A stretch of 64,000 bases of DNA from Ailanthus altissimus. Lineage: Eukaryota > Streptophyta > Magnoliopsida > Sapindales > Simaroubaceae. The notes below the pieces were generated by a model that had not been told where the DNA came from, ran no database searches, and saw nothing but the letters and a program-made list of their open reading frames with translations. The DNA lies in the NCBI GenBank assembly GCA_946807835.1, contig OX327696.1, positions 694,501-758,500 of the forward strand, in the 5' to 3' direction. Below are positions 32,018 to 43,794 of this stretch, piece after piece. A program made the translations under genes and the position numbers. How positions within the stretch are numbered: the first letter of the stretch is position 1; every line of letters begins with the position of its first letter.

Positions 32018-32022
32018 TGTTC
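32018..32022. repeat. Target-site duplication TGTTC (left)
   Basis: TGTTC directly abuts the family A element and is repeated exactly at 35186-35190 on its other side. Five bases is the usual Copia target duplication. Confidence 0.8.
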
Positions 32023-32873
32023 ATTTGAAGGAGGAAATGTCTTTCTCTCTCTCGAGGTTATGTTGAAGCGAAGAACTTCAGGTTGAACCTAGAACCCTAA
32101 CCTCTTTGCACAGCAGAATAACTTGTTAATCAAGCAAAATAGCAAGAATCCAAAGCAGAAAACAAAAAGAGCATAAGACAATCTTACATGGTTCGGCCAA
32201 TTGCCTACGTCCACGGTGGATCCAAGGATCCTAACCTCTCTTATTATAACTCCCTAGAATTTTTACAAGGAAAACCTAATCTGAAGAACCCTCAAAATGA
32301 CCTAATGTTTAGTGAACCCCTTGCTTTACCATGAACAATGATCACCTAAACGACGGTTCCACCCTAGCGCACACAAGCACTTAGTGTCTACCCAATTCTT
32401 CCCCTCTCTTAGAGTCTCTCTTAATGCTTGATCTCAACTAAAGAGTTTACAAGTATTTATATAGGGTGTATTTCGTGCCTACTAATCATATTTCTTGTTA
32501 GAGTAAGAGTCCACTTATTTTGGAAGTTAAAAAATTTTCAAAATTAGAAATCCCGAAGAAAAACGAACTTCTGACACGTTTAGCGCTGCAGAGCTCGTCC
32601 CATGGCACTACGGCGCTGGCCAAAATCGCGCCCAGCACTGCGGCGCTGGGTTGCTGTCCTAGGCACCACGGCACTCAGCCCTAGCAGTGCCTATTGCGTT
32701 TTCTTCGCTTCTTTCGCATATTTGAGTCCAGTTTCACTTCCTCCTTCGTGTCCCACACGTCCTTGACTTCTTCATACATGTCCTACATGTTCTAAACTTC
32801 TTGTGACTCTCTACTTTGGTATTCATCTCAATTCTTGTCCAACTAAGATTGTTGAATCATCAATTTTCCAACA
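32023..32873 (-). repeat. 3' LTR of family A element (851 bp)
   Basis: On the minus strand it begins TGTTGGAAAATTGATG at 32873 and ends CCTTCAAAT at 32023, against CCCTCAACA in the better copy. It includes the GC-rich module near 32580-32690 and a TATA-like CCCTATATAAATAC near 32455-32470. Confidence 0.87.
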
Positions 32874-33009
32874 AAATATTCCTTGATTCAAAATCTTCCA
32901 AATAAGAAGGCTTTAGGATTCGATCTACACCAATACTCTATCACCTAGAGTTAAGTCCAGTTAAGTCTCCACCAAGACTTAACTTTCCTTGGGCTAGTGA
33001 CTTTGGTCT

Positions 33010-34284
33010 TCAAAGGCATTCGTGCACCTTGCATATGGTATAGATGCGTTGCACTCCTTTCCGACCTACATCACCTCGATGAGCACGGTTTGGATATCGC
33101 ATAGTGGTCTGCATTACCCTAACACCCCGCGTTGGGCCACTCATGGCCATCCTAGTAAGCACATAGAGCCCTACATTATATTTCTCACCCTCAAACCTTA
33201 TAAATCTTTTCTCTACCCTTAGTTTTTCTTTTTTCGCTCTAACCGAATACCCTTTCTCATCGAGCTTGCCTAAGGATATCAAGTTCCTCCTCATTTTAGA
33301 AACATGCCTTACACCATGTAAGTCCCTAGTTTCTCCACCTTATATCCTCAGCCTTATGTCACCAACTCCCATGATCTCACAAGTCATGTTATTCCCCATT
33401 AGAGCTTTACCTCTATTGGCTTTATATTTGATAAACATCGATCTGTCGGGACACATATGGACGCTGCACCCCGAATTTAGTATCCATTTTCCAGCGTACT
33501 TTTTTCTTGAGGCTACCAATGTGTCTACAACTTTGGTATCTTCCTCAGTATCGATTGCAACCTACCCTCCTTAGCCTTTTGATTTCGGACAATCCTTCAC
33601 AAAGTGCCTTTCCTTATTACAAAGGAAACATTTCTTGGATCACCTCCTTGATTGGTTGCTCTTCCTTTCTTATACAAGCAATGATGCTCTACTCTCGGAC
33701 TCAGATCTCTTTGTCAATTTTTTTGAGTTCAATGATGCCTTGACGTCATTCATCGTTAAAGACTCTTTTCCATACAGCAACGTATCCACAAAGCTCTCAT
33801 AGCTCTTCAGCAATGAACTTAACAAGATAATAGTCTTATCTTCATCCTCAGTCTTGATGCCCAGTTGCTCAAGACTTATAATGATCTTGTTGAACTCATC
33901 AATGTGAGCTCTCAATGAAGTTCACTCGTACATTGTTAGCTGATATAGTTTCTTTTTCATAAGAAGTCTATTTGCAAGAGACTTCTTCATATACAATACC
34001 TCGAGTCTCTTCCATAACCCCAAAGCAGTTTCTTCATCACCAACTTCCCTTAATACTTCGTCGCTCAACGCTAAGAATAAGGTGCTGTGAGCCTTTTTCT
34101 GAATCGTGTCAAAATTTTTATGCCCAGACTTTGAGGTTGTTGTCTCATCGCTAGTTAAGGAGTTGGTTTCCTCTAAAGCTGCGTTTAGCCCTTCCTTCAC
34201 TAGTAGAACCTTAACCTTCTTCCTCTAAAGATTGAAGTCATTTAACCCATTGAACTTCTCTATTTCTTGCTTGATTGCAACCAT
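33010..34284 (-). pseudogene. Broken gag-protease frame of family A element
   Basis: Start ATG at 34284 (MVAIKQEIEKFN). An in-frame TAG stands where the sister copy has Trp in FNLW, and a TGA at 33922-33924 breaks the frame after KLYQLTMYE. The remaining gag pieces run 34200-33922 and 33915-33670. The zinc knuckle CFLCNKERHFVKDC is intact near 33635-33585. The protease motif reads NSG, with AAT at 33477-33475 where Asp is expected. A last open piece, 33294-33010 (RRNLISLGKLDEKGYS...), is the start of the pre-integrase region and then runs into non-coding sequence. It is dead as a protein gene in this copy. Confidence 0.8.
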
Positions 34285-34321
34285 GGTTTAAATACCCTAG
34301 GTGTGTATTATCGAACCTTTT

Positions 34322-34333
34322 GCTCTGATACCA
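34322..34333 (-). promoter_or_regulatory. Primer-binding site of family A element
   Basis: The minus strand reads TGGTATCAGAGC, three bases after the LTR end TGCAACA. Confidence 0.88.
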
Positions 34334-34336
34334 GTT

Positions 34337-35185
34337 TGTTGCAGGAGAAAACGCTTTTCTCCCTCTCGAGGTTATGTTGAATCGAATATGTTGAATCGAA
34401 GAACCTCAAGTTCAACCTAGAACCTTAACCTCCTTGCGCAGTGGAATAACCTGTTAATCAAGCAAAATAGCAAGAATCTAAAGTAGAAAACAAAATAGCA
34501 CAACGCAATCTTATGTGGTTCGGTCAATTGCCTACGTCCACGGTGGATCTAAGGATCCTAGCTCTCTCATTATAACTCCCTAGAGATTTTACAAGGAAAA
34601 CTCAATCTGAAGAACCCTCAAAAAGACCTAATATTTAATGAACCCTTACTCTACCACGAACAATGATCACCCAAACGATGGTTCTACCTGAGCGTACAAG
34701 CACTTAGTGTCTACCCAGTTCTTCCCCGCTCTTAGAGTCTCTCTTAATGCTTGATCTCAACTAAAGGGTTTACAAGTGTTTATATAGAAATCTCGAAGAG
34801 TCCACTTATTTTGGAAGTCAAAACTTTTCAAAACTAGAAATCCCGAAAAAAAACGGACTTCTGATTGATCAGGAGTCGCGGCGCTCGTCCTCTGGTGCTG
34901 CGGCGCTGGCCAAAATTACTCCAAGCGTTGTGGCGTTAGGTTGCTGTCCTGGGAGCCGCGGCGCTCAGCCATGGGCACCACAACGCTCAGCCCTGGCAGT
35001 GCCTATTGCGTTTTCTTAGCTTCCTTCGCGTCTTTGAGTCCCATTTCGCTTCCTCCTTCATATCCTACGCATCCTAAACTTCTCCATACATGTTCCACAC
35101 GTTCTAAACTTCTTGTGACTCTCCACTTTAATATTCATCTCAATTTTTGTTCAATCAAAATTACTAAATCACCAATTTTTTAATA
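34337..35185 (-). repeat. 5' LTR of family A element (849 bp)
   Basis: On the minus strand it begins TATTAAAAAATTGGTG at 35185 and ends TGCAACA at 34337. It differs in length by 2 bp from its partner and carries the same GC-rich module (about 34870-35000) with GGCGCTCGTCC/GCGGCGCTGG words. Confidence 0.87.
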
Positions 35186-35190
35186 TGTTC
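35186..35190. repeat. Target-site duplication TGTTC (right)
   Basis: Exact match to 32018-32022 at the other end of the element. Confidence 0.8.
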
Positions 35191-36598
35191 TATATATAAA
35201 AATTATCACTACGACAATAATTTTCTACTATCACGGCATTCATACGATGCCTTTTTTTTTTTTTTTTGAGTACTTTTAGCACATGTTCCCTTCTCATTAA
35301 TCTGACTCAAAATCCTTATCTTCGTTTCATTATTTCACAAAATCTCAATAATGAAGTAGCATGAGCTTGAGATATTGTAGTTGTGCACATCAAGGGTGAC
35401 TTAACGAATGCGAATTGGATACCATGTGACTAAAAATTAGCGTCAAAATTGGCACTCTAGTTGTCAATTGGTCAGGGAAGCATACAGTTTCTAAGTTCGA
35501 ATAAGCGACAGTCACATCATTATCTTTGAAAATATTGCCCCAAGGAATTGGCAATTTGGCTATATTTCTAAGGGCCGCAATTTAACTAAACTAGAAAAAG
35601 CTCGCACTTAGTTCAGGGGATTGATTGATTTGATTTGTAAAAGGTGGCAAGAAATTATATTTATAAATTTTATTGTTAATCATTATTAAATTGTAAAGTT
35701 ATCAATATAATTGTTAAAAGAATAAAATTAAAAAAAATGATAGTAATTTAGTTCTTTTTTTTCCTCTGAATTACTCATTAGATTTTTTTTAAATATTAGA
35801 TTATATTTTATTAGTATTTTCTTCAGAAAATATTTAATTACCCTACTAAAAAGATGTAATTAGATATTTAAATATATATATATATAAAGACTTAATGGAT
35901 AATTCAAAGAAAAATGAAGAATGAAAGTGTTAATTTTTCTGGAAATATTTCAAGAAAAATAATAATTATTGTGATGTAAACTCATTTAAATTTTATAGAA
36001 GAAAATTAGAAAAAGTAGTTTCTTATAATTATTTATTATTATTTTGGTTTTTAATTTTAAAAAATTAAATGTTAAAATTATAAATGGGTTAGACTCAAGT
36101 GAGTTGGAGAGTTGTGATTCAATTCATTATCTAAACCCAAGATTTTTTTTTCCATTTAGTAAATTATTATTTAAATTTTAAATAATTAAACTAAATTAAT
36201 TGATAGACTAATAATTTACTTGAAACTTATATAATTTTAATAGTTGGACTAAATTAAAGAATTCGTATATTTTTTAAGAAAATTATTTCAAAACAAAAGA
36301 AAAATATATAAATATTAAATGACAAAATATTTTAATCCTAGGAGTATAGGATACCTACCATTTTAAATAGCAATGTAAAAATTAGGGAAAAAAATGACAA
36401 CAGTATATGAACTTTAATCTAGATTGAATGGCCCTTTGCCTAAGCACAATTTTGAAGTTGTCAACAGCATGTAAAAGCACTGTAAATTTCGACATGTAAA
36501 ACTACCGCAATAATACAAATGTGTAAGTAAATAAAATAAGTTGAACACTCAACTAAATGAAAATTTTTCAATAAATATTCGACCAATCTGTGCACATA
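35191..36598. other. AT-rich stretch between two LTR elements
   Basis: Bases 35200-35255 loosely repeat the sequence just left of the family A element (31960-32005), which fits an older host repeat split by the insertion. No gene is seen. Confidence 0.4.
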
Positions 36599-37340
36599 TG
36601 TTGAAGCGGAAACACATAAATAAATTAAATAATTTATTAAAATAATATAATAATGTACAACAAGTTATTAAAAAATAAAATAGAGAAAAAGATAAAAAAA
36701 GAACACACAAAGAATTACGTGGTTCGGCAACTTGCCTACATTCACGACGGATTAAGATCATACTCTTCTCTTATTATGAATCACAAGGCAACCACAAAGT
36801 ATGCCTATTACAAAAAAGATCACAAATAAAACTCTCTTTTGCTCTCTAAGGATTTTCTTTCACAAAGAATCACTAAGAATTATCACTAAGATTATTGTTG
36901 ATCACCAAGATCTCACTAAGATCACAAAGATCACTCTTGATCATAAAAATATGTTTACAAGCCAATTGATAGCCTTTATATAGGCCTTGGGATGACCTAA
37001 GTTTTTCCTATACGTGTGGGAGTCGTATTAGGGAGTCCTGAAACAAGTGGGAGACGAAATTAGGAAGTTTCCTAATTTCGAGATACTGTTCCCGCATCCA
37101 ACGCTGCAGCGCTGGGATCTCATCGCTCCAGCGCTGGCGTGCTTCTGCTGAGCATTGCGGCACTGAGGTTCTGTTCTGGGCGCCGCGGCGCCCACTCCTA
37201 ATCGCCGCGGCGCTGGTTGCCTGGTGTGCCCTTCTTCGTTTTTCGCCTCCTTTCGCATCCGTCTTCGATTCGTACGCACCCTACACACTTGGCTTGATCC
37301 CCAAATCATATTCCAATGATTTTTAATAAATATTCTCACA
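36599..37340 (-). repeat. 3' LTR of Tork-like element (742 bp)
   Basis: On the minus strand it begins TGTGAGAATATTTATT and ends CGCTTCAACA. The GC-rich module at about 37090-37215 contains GCGCCGCGGCGCC and repeated AGCGCTG words. The U5 box GCCGAACCACGTAA is near 36715-36730. Confidence 0.85.
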
Positions 37341-37410
37341 AATTCCCTCCTTGATTCAAAATCATTCACAAAAGTAACTCGATCTCTCATTTCTGCATCT
37401 TCGGTCACCC

Positions 37411-38187
37411 TCACAAAGTAGTGACTCCGGTTAAGTCCTTGCATAGGACGAGCTTAACCGAGGGCAGTGGCTTAGTCAACATATCAGCAGGGTTTTTAGA
37501 TGACGCTATTTTTGTCAGACTAACTTCACCACTTTGGACAATCTCACGAATGTAATGGAGCCTCACATCAATATGTTTCGACCTTTCATGGAATACTTGA
37601 TGCTTGCTTAGGTGTATGGCACTCTGGCTGTCATAGTATACACCGGTGTTTACATCTTTACGAGCCAATATCTCCGCGCATATGCCTTTTAACCACACGG
37701 CCTCCTTTATAGCTTTACCAACAGCTATGTACTCTGCCTCTGTGGTAAAAAGTGCAACTACATGTTGTAGAACTGATCTTCAACACACACTATACCCAAA
37801 CATTGTGAATACGTAGTCCGTCAACGATATTCTCTTGTCAAGATCACCTGCATAATCTGAGTCTACGTACCCTCTTACCATTTCATTGTTGTCCTCGTCC
37901 TTCTTATATACCAACCCATGATTCGATGTTCCCTTGAGATATCTCAGAATCCACTTTACTGCAAGCTAGTAATCTTTACCCAGATTCGCCATGTATCTAT
38001 TCACCACACTCACAGCCTGTGCTATGTCTAGTCTTGTGCAAACCATTGCATACATGATGCTCCCCACAACGTTTGCATACGGTACTTTGTTCATCTGCAG
38101 TTTCTCATTCTCGGATGTCGGCGACTGTGCTGCTAACAGTCTGAAATGCATGGCCAAAGGAGTAGAGACAGCCTTCGCGTTTGACAT
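37411..38187 (-). pseudogene. Tork-like RNase H region
   Basis: One frame continues from the RT: YANVVGSIMYAMVCTRLDIAQAV, MANLGKDY, then a stop at 37966-37968. RNase H follows (RGYVDSDYAGDLD, TTEAEYIAVGKAIKEAVWLK, then VYYDSQSAIHLSKHQVFHERSKHIDVRLHYIRE) with another stop at 37782-37780 where Trp is usual. It ends at 37411. RNase H would degrade the RNA strand of the cDNA hybrid. Confidence 0.8.
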
Positions 38188-38220
38188 ACCAAACTTCTCC
38201 AGAATTTTGACTATATATCG

Positions 38221-38871
38221 CTATTGGGACAAAAAGATAACATCTCTTCTTTCCCTCATAATGTCCATACCCAAAATTCTCTTCGCTGCTCCCAAATCCT
38301 TCATTTCAAACTCGTCACTTAACTGCTTCTTGAGCTTCTGTATTTCTTTCATATTCTTGCATGCGATCAACATATCATCGACGTATAGAAGCAAATACAT
38401 CATCCCATAACTCATATTCTTAAAGTACACGCATCCATCATACTTGCTCCTACTAAAGCCACAAGCCATCATAAACTCATCAAATCTCCTATACCACTGT
38501 TTAGGTGATTGCTTTAACCCGTATAATGACTTCTTTAGCAAACAAGCATGATTTTCTTTACCGGGCTCCTCGAACCCATGCGGCTGTGCCATGTATATTG
38601 TTTCTTCAAGCTCTCCATGTAGAAAAGCTGTCTTTACATTCATCTGTTCTAGATGTAAATCAAGGTTTGCACACATAGCTAACAAAATCCTAATAGATGT
38701 GTGCTTGACAACTAGAGAGAATATCTCATGTAAATCGACTCCTTCTCTCTGAGAAAAACCTTGTGCTACTAACCTAGCCTTAAATCTCATATGCTCAATC
38801 CCCGGTATCCCCTCCTTCACCTTATACACCCACTTGCACCCAGCTAGCTTCTTTTGAGGTCTCTCCACCAA
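38221..38871 (-). pseudogene. Tork-like reverse transcriptase domain
   Basis: This is an open 216-codon piece in the same frame as the flanking pol parts: GCKWVYKVKEG, RLVAQGFSQREGVD, QMNVKTAFLHGEL, KSLYGLKQSPKQWYRRFD and the catalytic LLLYVDDMLI (near 38395-38365) with both Asp intact. It ends at a stop at 38221-38223. Two stops lie upstream near 38926 and 38908. Confidence 0.85.
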
Positions 38872-38925
38872 CTTCCAAGTATTGTTCTTCCTAAGAGAAT
38901 AAATTTCTTATTCCATGGTCTGCTG

Positions 38926-40229
38926 TCATTCTTTCTTGTTTTCACTCTTCATAGCCTCACCATATGTCCTAAGCTCATCATACTCAAGAGTGTAAGCAAA
39001 ATTAAAAGCATGAGCAACTAAGTCTACTTGTGTATACCTGACTGGTGGGTTAATCGTTTTCCTTAGCCTGTCTTTAGCAAGCTGGTACTCTTTAAGTTCC
39101 AACTCAGGAGTTCTAGTCTTCTTTTGGGTGGACTTGGAGGAATTTACTAGTGTTCTTGATTCATCTTCAAGGATCTCTTCGTTGAAGTGTTGATCTGGGG
39201 GCATATCAGATCCATGTTCAGGCTCTACTTCAACTTCTATTGACTCTGGTGTTGAGTCTTCCTTGGGCACATGTTCTTCTTTCTCATCTTCTTGAGAGGT
39301 TTTCAGCATCGTCATCTCATCGAACGTCGCGTCACGATTTATGATACTCCTTGGTGGTGTCAAGTCTTTACACCACACTTTGTATCCTTTTACTCCTTCG
39401 GGATATCCTATGAATACCCTTTTGATAGCTCTAGGTTCCAACTTCCCTTCCTTAACATGTACAAAGGCAGGGCAACCAAATATTCTAAGATGGTCATACT
39501 TCGGAGGATTGCCAAACCATTTCTCTTCTGCATCTTGAAGTCAATTGCAGAGGAGAGACTTCCGTTTATCAAGTAAGCAGCGGTCACTACAGCTTCTCTC
39601 CAGAATGTCTTGGACATCTTTGTATTGGTAAGCATGCATCTAACCCTTTCAAGTAGGGTCTTGTTCATCCTCTCAGCTACTCTATTCTGCTGCGGTGTTA
39701 ATCTTACTGTTCTATACCTTGCAATTCCATGCTTGGCACAAAACCCATCAAACTCTCTATTGCAAAACTCGAGGCCGTTGTCAGTCCTAAGCCTCTTTAC
39801 CCTTTTGCCAGTCTGATTTTTAACAAGAACCTTCCAAGTCTTGAATACTTCAAAGACTTGATCCTTACTCTTCAACACATAGACCCACAGCTTCTTCGAA
39901 TAGTCATCAATCAAGTTGAGAAAATACATGGCACCACCACGAGTAGCTGTCTGAGCTGGTCCCCAAAGATCCGAGTGTATGTAGTCAAGAGTCCTCTTAG
40001 TCTTGTGCTCGCCGATACTGAACCTCACTCTATGTGTTTTCCCTAGCACATAATGCTCATAAAACTCTAAGGGCTGGAACTTATCCTCTCCAAAGGTCTT
40101 TTGGCTATATAACCCCTTTAGGTTTCTCTCGCCTAGGTGTACTAGTCTAAGATGCCACAACTTTGTTTGCATACTCTCATCATCTACAGAGAATAGTGCA
40201 GAACCACTCACGACTTCACCCTTAAGCAC
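38926..40229 (-). pseudogene. Tork-like integrase region
   Basis: Pre-integrase WHLRLVHLGERNLKGL and the zinc-binding end precede the integrase core: YIHSDLWGPA (first Asp), RLRTDNGLEFCN (second Asp), QQNRVAERMNKTLLERVRCML (Glu). A one-base frameshift near 39545 separates 40229-39408 from 39441-38926, where IKRVFIGYPEGVKGYK and a linker to RT continue. The DDE residues are present, but the frame is broken. Confidence 0.82.
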
Positions 40230-40250
40230 ATAAACACCTTTGTGCTTCTC

Positions 40251-41393
40251 TCATCTCATCACCACCATAGAACCTCTCAAAAATCTTAAAATTCCTCCGT
40301 CGATCCTGATGGAATACTCATCCTTGTCTAAAGTCCCTAGTGAGATCAAGTTTCTCTTCAAGTCAGGAACATACCTAACATCTGTCAACTTTCTCACTCG
40401 CCTATCATGTAGCCTAAGTTTAACACTACCAATTTTCATCATCTGACATGCAACGTCATTACCCATTAAGACCTTACCACCACTAATGGGCTGAAAATTT
40501 GTAAACCAGGACTTGTGCGGGCATATGTGAAAAGTACAACCAGAATCAAGAACCCATTGGTCAGAGTTCTTACCATCAGTAACGACGAGTGTTTCTGCGC
40601 TGTCATAGCTATCATCATAGGTAAGCGCAGCATCCGCTTTCTTCTTATCTTGTGCTTTTTTCTCAGGATAATCCTTTATGAAGTGCCCCTCTTTCTTACA
40701 GTAATAGCACTTCCTAGAAGTCCTATACTTCGACCTTGAGCCTTTTTTCTTCCCATCTCTATATGAGGGCCTTCCTTTTACAGATAAACTTTTTGCATTG
40801 CCCTCAGCCTGCTTTCCTAATAACTTTGAGTTTAATGATGATTTCACATCACTCATCATTAAACTCTCTCTGCCGTAGAGTAGCGTATCAACAACACTCT
40901 CATAACTCTTGGGGAGTGAACTCAGTAGGATAATTGCTCTATCTTCATCTTCTATCTTGATGTTGATAGACTCAAGATCAAGGATGATCTTATTAAAGGC
41001 GTCTATATGATCTTTCATCGGCGTCCCCTCTGACATGGACAGCTGATATAGCTTCTTCTTTATATGTAGTCTGTTGGCCAACGATTTCCTCATATAAAGA
41101 GAGTCAAGCTTCTTCCAAAGATCTATTACCATCGTCTCACCTGCTACTTCCCTTAGTACTTCATCGCTCAATGAAAGAACGATTGTGCTATGAGCTCTTT
41201 CTTGAATGTCCCTTCTTTCTGCTTCTGCTCTAGATGACTCTGGCATCTTCTCTTCATCATTAGATGGAGCTGCAGTCTCCTTTAATGTCGAACCAAGTCT
41301 TTGGCTCACCAACAACGCCTTAACCTTCATCTTCCACAGATTGAAGTCATTCGTACCGTTGAATTTCTCTACCTCATACTTAGGTGTGGCCAT
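40251..41393 (-). pseudogene. Tork-like gag-protease, 380 codons to a premature stop
   Basis: The longest open frame of the element starts at ATG 41393, 18 bases after the PBS. Gag (about residues 1-200) has LSDEVLREV, RKSLANRL and LPKSYESVVDTLLYGRESL. The zinc knuckle reads CYYCKKEGHFIKDY, so its last Cys is Tyr. The protease motif DSG (VLDSGCTFHICP) is intact, followed by LMGNDVACQM and RNLISLGTLDKDEYS. TGA at 40253-40251 stops it just before the integrase part, which continues in the same frame. In an active relative gag and pol would be one polyprotein. Confidence 0.87.
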
Positions 41394-41410
41394 GTCTGCT
41401 TAGAACCAAG

Positions 41411-41422
41411 GCTCTGATACCA
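41411..41422 (-). promoter_or_regulatory. Primer-binding site of Tork-like element
   Basis: The minus strand reads TGGTATCAGAGC (then CTTGG), three bases after the LTR end CTTCAACA. Confidence 0.9.
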
Positions 41423-41425
41423 TTT

Positions 41426-42153
41426 TGTTGAAGCGGAAGCACACAAATAAGCTAAACAATTCACCCAAGTAATATAATAATGCAGAACAAGTTATTAAGA
41501 AATAAAAGAGAGAAAGAGGTAGAAGAAGAACACACAAAGAATTATGTGGTTCGGCAACTTGCCTATGTCCACCGCGGATCAAGATCACACTCTTCTCTTA
41601 TTATGAATCACAAGGCAACCACAAAGTATGCCTATTACAAGAAAGATCACAAAGAAAACTCTCTCTTGCTCTCTAGGGATTTTCTCTCACAAAGAACCAC
41701 TAAGAATTATCACTAAGATTATTGTTGATCACCAAGATCTTACTAAGAACACAAAGATCACTCTTGATCACAAAGATCACTCTTGATCACAAAGATATGT
41801 TTACAAGCCAATTGATAGCCTTTATATAGGCCTTGGGACGTCCTAGGTTTTCTCTATACATGTGGGAGTCGTATTAGGGAGTCTTGGAACAAGTGGGAGA
41901 CGAAATTAGGAAGTTTCCTAATTTTGGGATACTGTTCCCGCATCCAGCGCTGGGATCTCGTCGCTCCAGCGCTGGCGTGCTTTTGCTGAGTGCCGCGGCA
42001 CCCACTCCTAGTCGCCATGGCGCTGGTTGCCTGGTGCGCCATTCTTTATTTTTCACCTTTTTTCGCGATCGTTTTCGATCCGTGTGCATCTTATGCACTT
42101 AACTTAATCTCTAAATCATATTTTAATAATTTTTAATTAATATACTCTCGACA
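41426..42153 (-). repeat. 5' LTR of Tork-like element (728 bp)
   Basis: On the minus strand it begins TGTCGAGAGTATATT and ends CTTCAACA. It aligns along its length to 36599-37340, with many substitutions and a deletion in the GC-rich module (41935-42025). A short tandem duplication of GATCACAAAGATCACTCTT lies near 41750-41785. Confidence 0.83.
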
Positions 42154-43490
42154 TAATTAACATAACTACTGCAAAATCCATTTTCTAACAGCTTATAGAT
42201 CAACCAAATTTGGTATCCTATTCCTACTCCCCTTTAGTCTCTAGAGAATCAATGAATTCTTCTCTTCTTAGCAGCATCACATTTCAGTTTGTCAGGGAAA
42301 CATAGTTAAGCATTATCTCCTAACATATTTACATCACTTGATTTTTATTCTGTTTCTTCTGTTTTCGTCTCTCAAGTTTTGTTTCTTTTTTCGTCTCTCA
42401 AGTTTTGTCTCCATCCTTACCTTTGAACGTTTGACTGCTGTGATCGGATTTCCTGCAATTTTGCCTTTGCATCTCCAAATAGTGCATCTGATCTCGTTGC
42501 AATCAATTGCTTAATTTAAAGAAAAAATTTAAGTTTAGGTATTGTTGTATAAATAAAAATTTATTTACACTTGAAAATAATTTCCTTGAAAAAAAAAAAA
42601 GAGAGCAGATATTGTATATATTATTAGGGGTTGGTTTTCACAATTATTAGAGGCAAAATGGGTATTGTACATATTCTGAAAATTACTGGCATCATCTAAT
42701 TGAGGATGTGAGATTTGTGTGGAAAGCCTACAAGGCTCCAAACCCAAGAAGAGTGTGAATTGTCACTTGAAAAGGGAAGGGGACGGTGGCCATTATTTTC
42801 ATTTTCTTTCCTTTTATTCAAACAATGAAAGTTGGCACAACAATATACTCTGCCCCATACGCTACGCAGTGAGTATGAGATGAAATTTATTAGAGATCTC
42901 GCTTAGTCTTAGGCCCCTTCGCGAGGTGACCCCAGCTGCTTGAGTAGTCCAAATCAAATCATGCCACGTGTACGGACGCTTAGGAGGTGATGAATGATGG
43001 TAGTTAAGTAGCTGCGGCCAGATTTCCTGATATTGGGTTGGAGATTGATCAAACAGTTGATAGTTGATATTGGATTGGAGATTGATCAAACAGTTGATAG
43101 TAGTCCAAATCAAGGTCATGCTACCCAGGGTCACTCCGCCTAAGGACTATCAGGCCTCTCTAGACAACTTTCTTTTTAACTTCTTGCTTACGTGTTATTA
43201 ATTTTTTTTGGAAATTGTGTAAAAACTATGTAGCTTTGTATTGCTGATTCCGGCGTTGAAACAAACTGTAAAAAGGAAAGGACTTTGTATTAGAGAACAA
43301 AATAAAAATATTCGATAATATTATAGGAAAGGCAACAGATTATTTTAAAGAATTGAAATAATAAATAAAAATGTTTGAGGTGGATTCAATACTCAAGAGG
43401 ATAAGCTACACTCTTATTGACACATTTATTAAAAATTACGCTAATCGATAATATGATTGGATTAAATTTTTTTAAGAAAATGTATATATT
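42154..43490. other. Gene-free stretch
   Basis: It contains a 37-base tandem duplication near 43028-43101 and a related pair of AGTAGTCCAAATCAA words at 42953 and 43100. No gene is seen. Confidence 0.45.
43028..43101 (+). repeat. Tandem duplication (about 37 bp)
   Basis: TGATATTGG(G/A)TTGGAGATTG followed by ATCAAACAGTTGATAG occurs twice in a row. Confidence 0.85.
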
Positions 43491-43794
43491 ATGAACAAAG
43501 TTTAAGCTCAAGTGATGGAGTTATGTAGAGTGTTCGACGCTGTTAAGGAGGATGTGGTACTGTGCAAGTGAACAATAGTAAACGAAGCCATTATTGTTCA
43601 AATGGCACCAAGAGTTGAGGCTCCTAAGTTGAAGAAGTTCAACGGCAAACAGAATGCCAAAGTGTTCAACAACTACTTTTGGCGAATAAAAAGGGTACCT
43701 GCACCATCAACATCTAAGCAGAATTGCAACGAAAGCTTAAGCACCAATTCTATCCGAAAAATGTACACATGAGACACGAAAGCGCTTAAAGAAA

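Larger units (their letters stand above)
32023..35185 (-). mobile_element. Family A non-autonomous Copia-type element, complete (3163 bp)
   Basis: The minus-strand order is 5' LTR (35185-34337), Met PBS, gag-protease remnant, non-coding tail, purine tract context (GAATCAAGGAAT) and 3' LTR (32873-32023). It is bounded by exact TGTTC duplications. There is no integrase, RT or RNase H. The coding part ends at the same place as in the copy at 1-3012, shortly after LISLGKLDEKGYS, showing that the gag-only form has been propagated. It is comparable to the TR-GAG class of plant elements. Confidence 0.87.
36599..42153 (-). mobile_element. Tork-like Copia retrotransposon, nearly full length, broken (5.55 kb)
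   Basis: The minus-strand order is 5' LTR (42153-41426), Met PBS, gag, protease, integrase, RT, RNase H, purine tract AAGGAGGGAATT and 3' LTR (37340-36599). The gag-PR-IN-RT-RH order defines Copia. The gag start MATPKYEVEKFNGTNDFNLW is related to that of the family A elements. At least six in-frame stops and one frameshift disable it. ACATA stands outside both ends (36594-36598 and 42151-42155) but overlaps the first bases of the right LTR, so the target duplication is uncertain. Confidence 0.85.

Noticed and set aside
36594..42155. ACATA as a clean target duplication of the Tork-like element
   Set aside because: The right ACATA overlaps the first three bases of the LTR start TGTCGAG, so the match may be coincidental.
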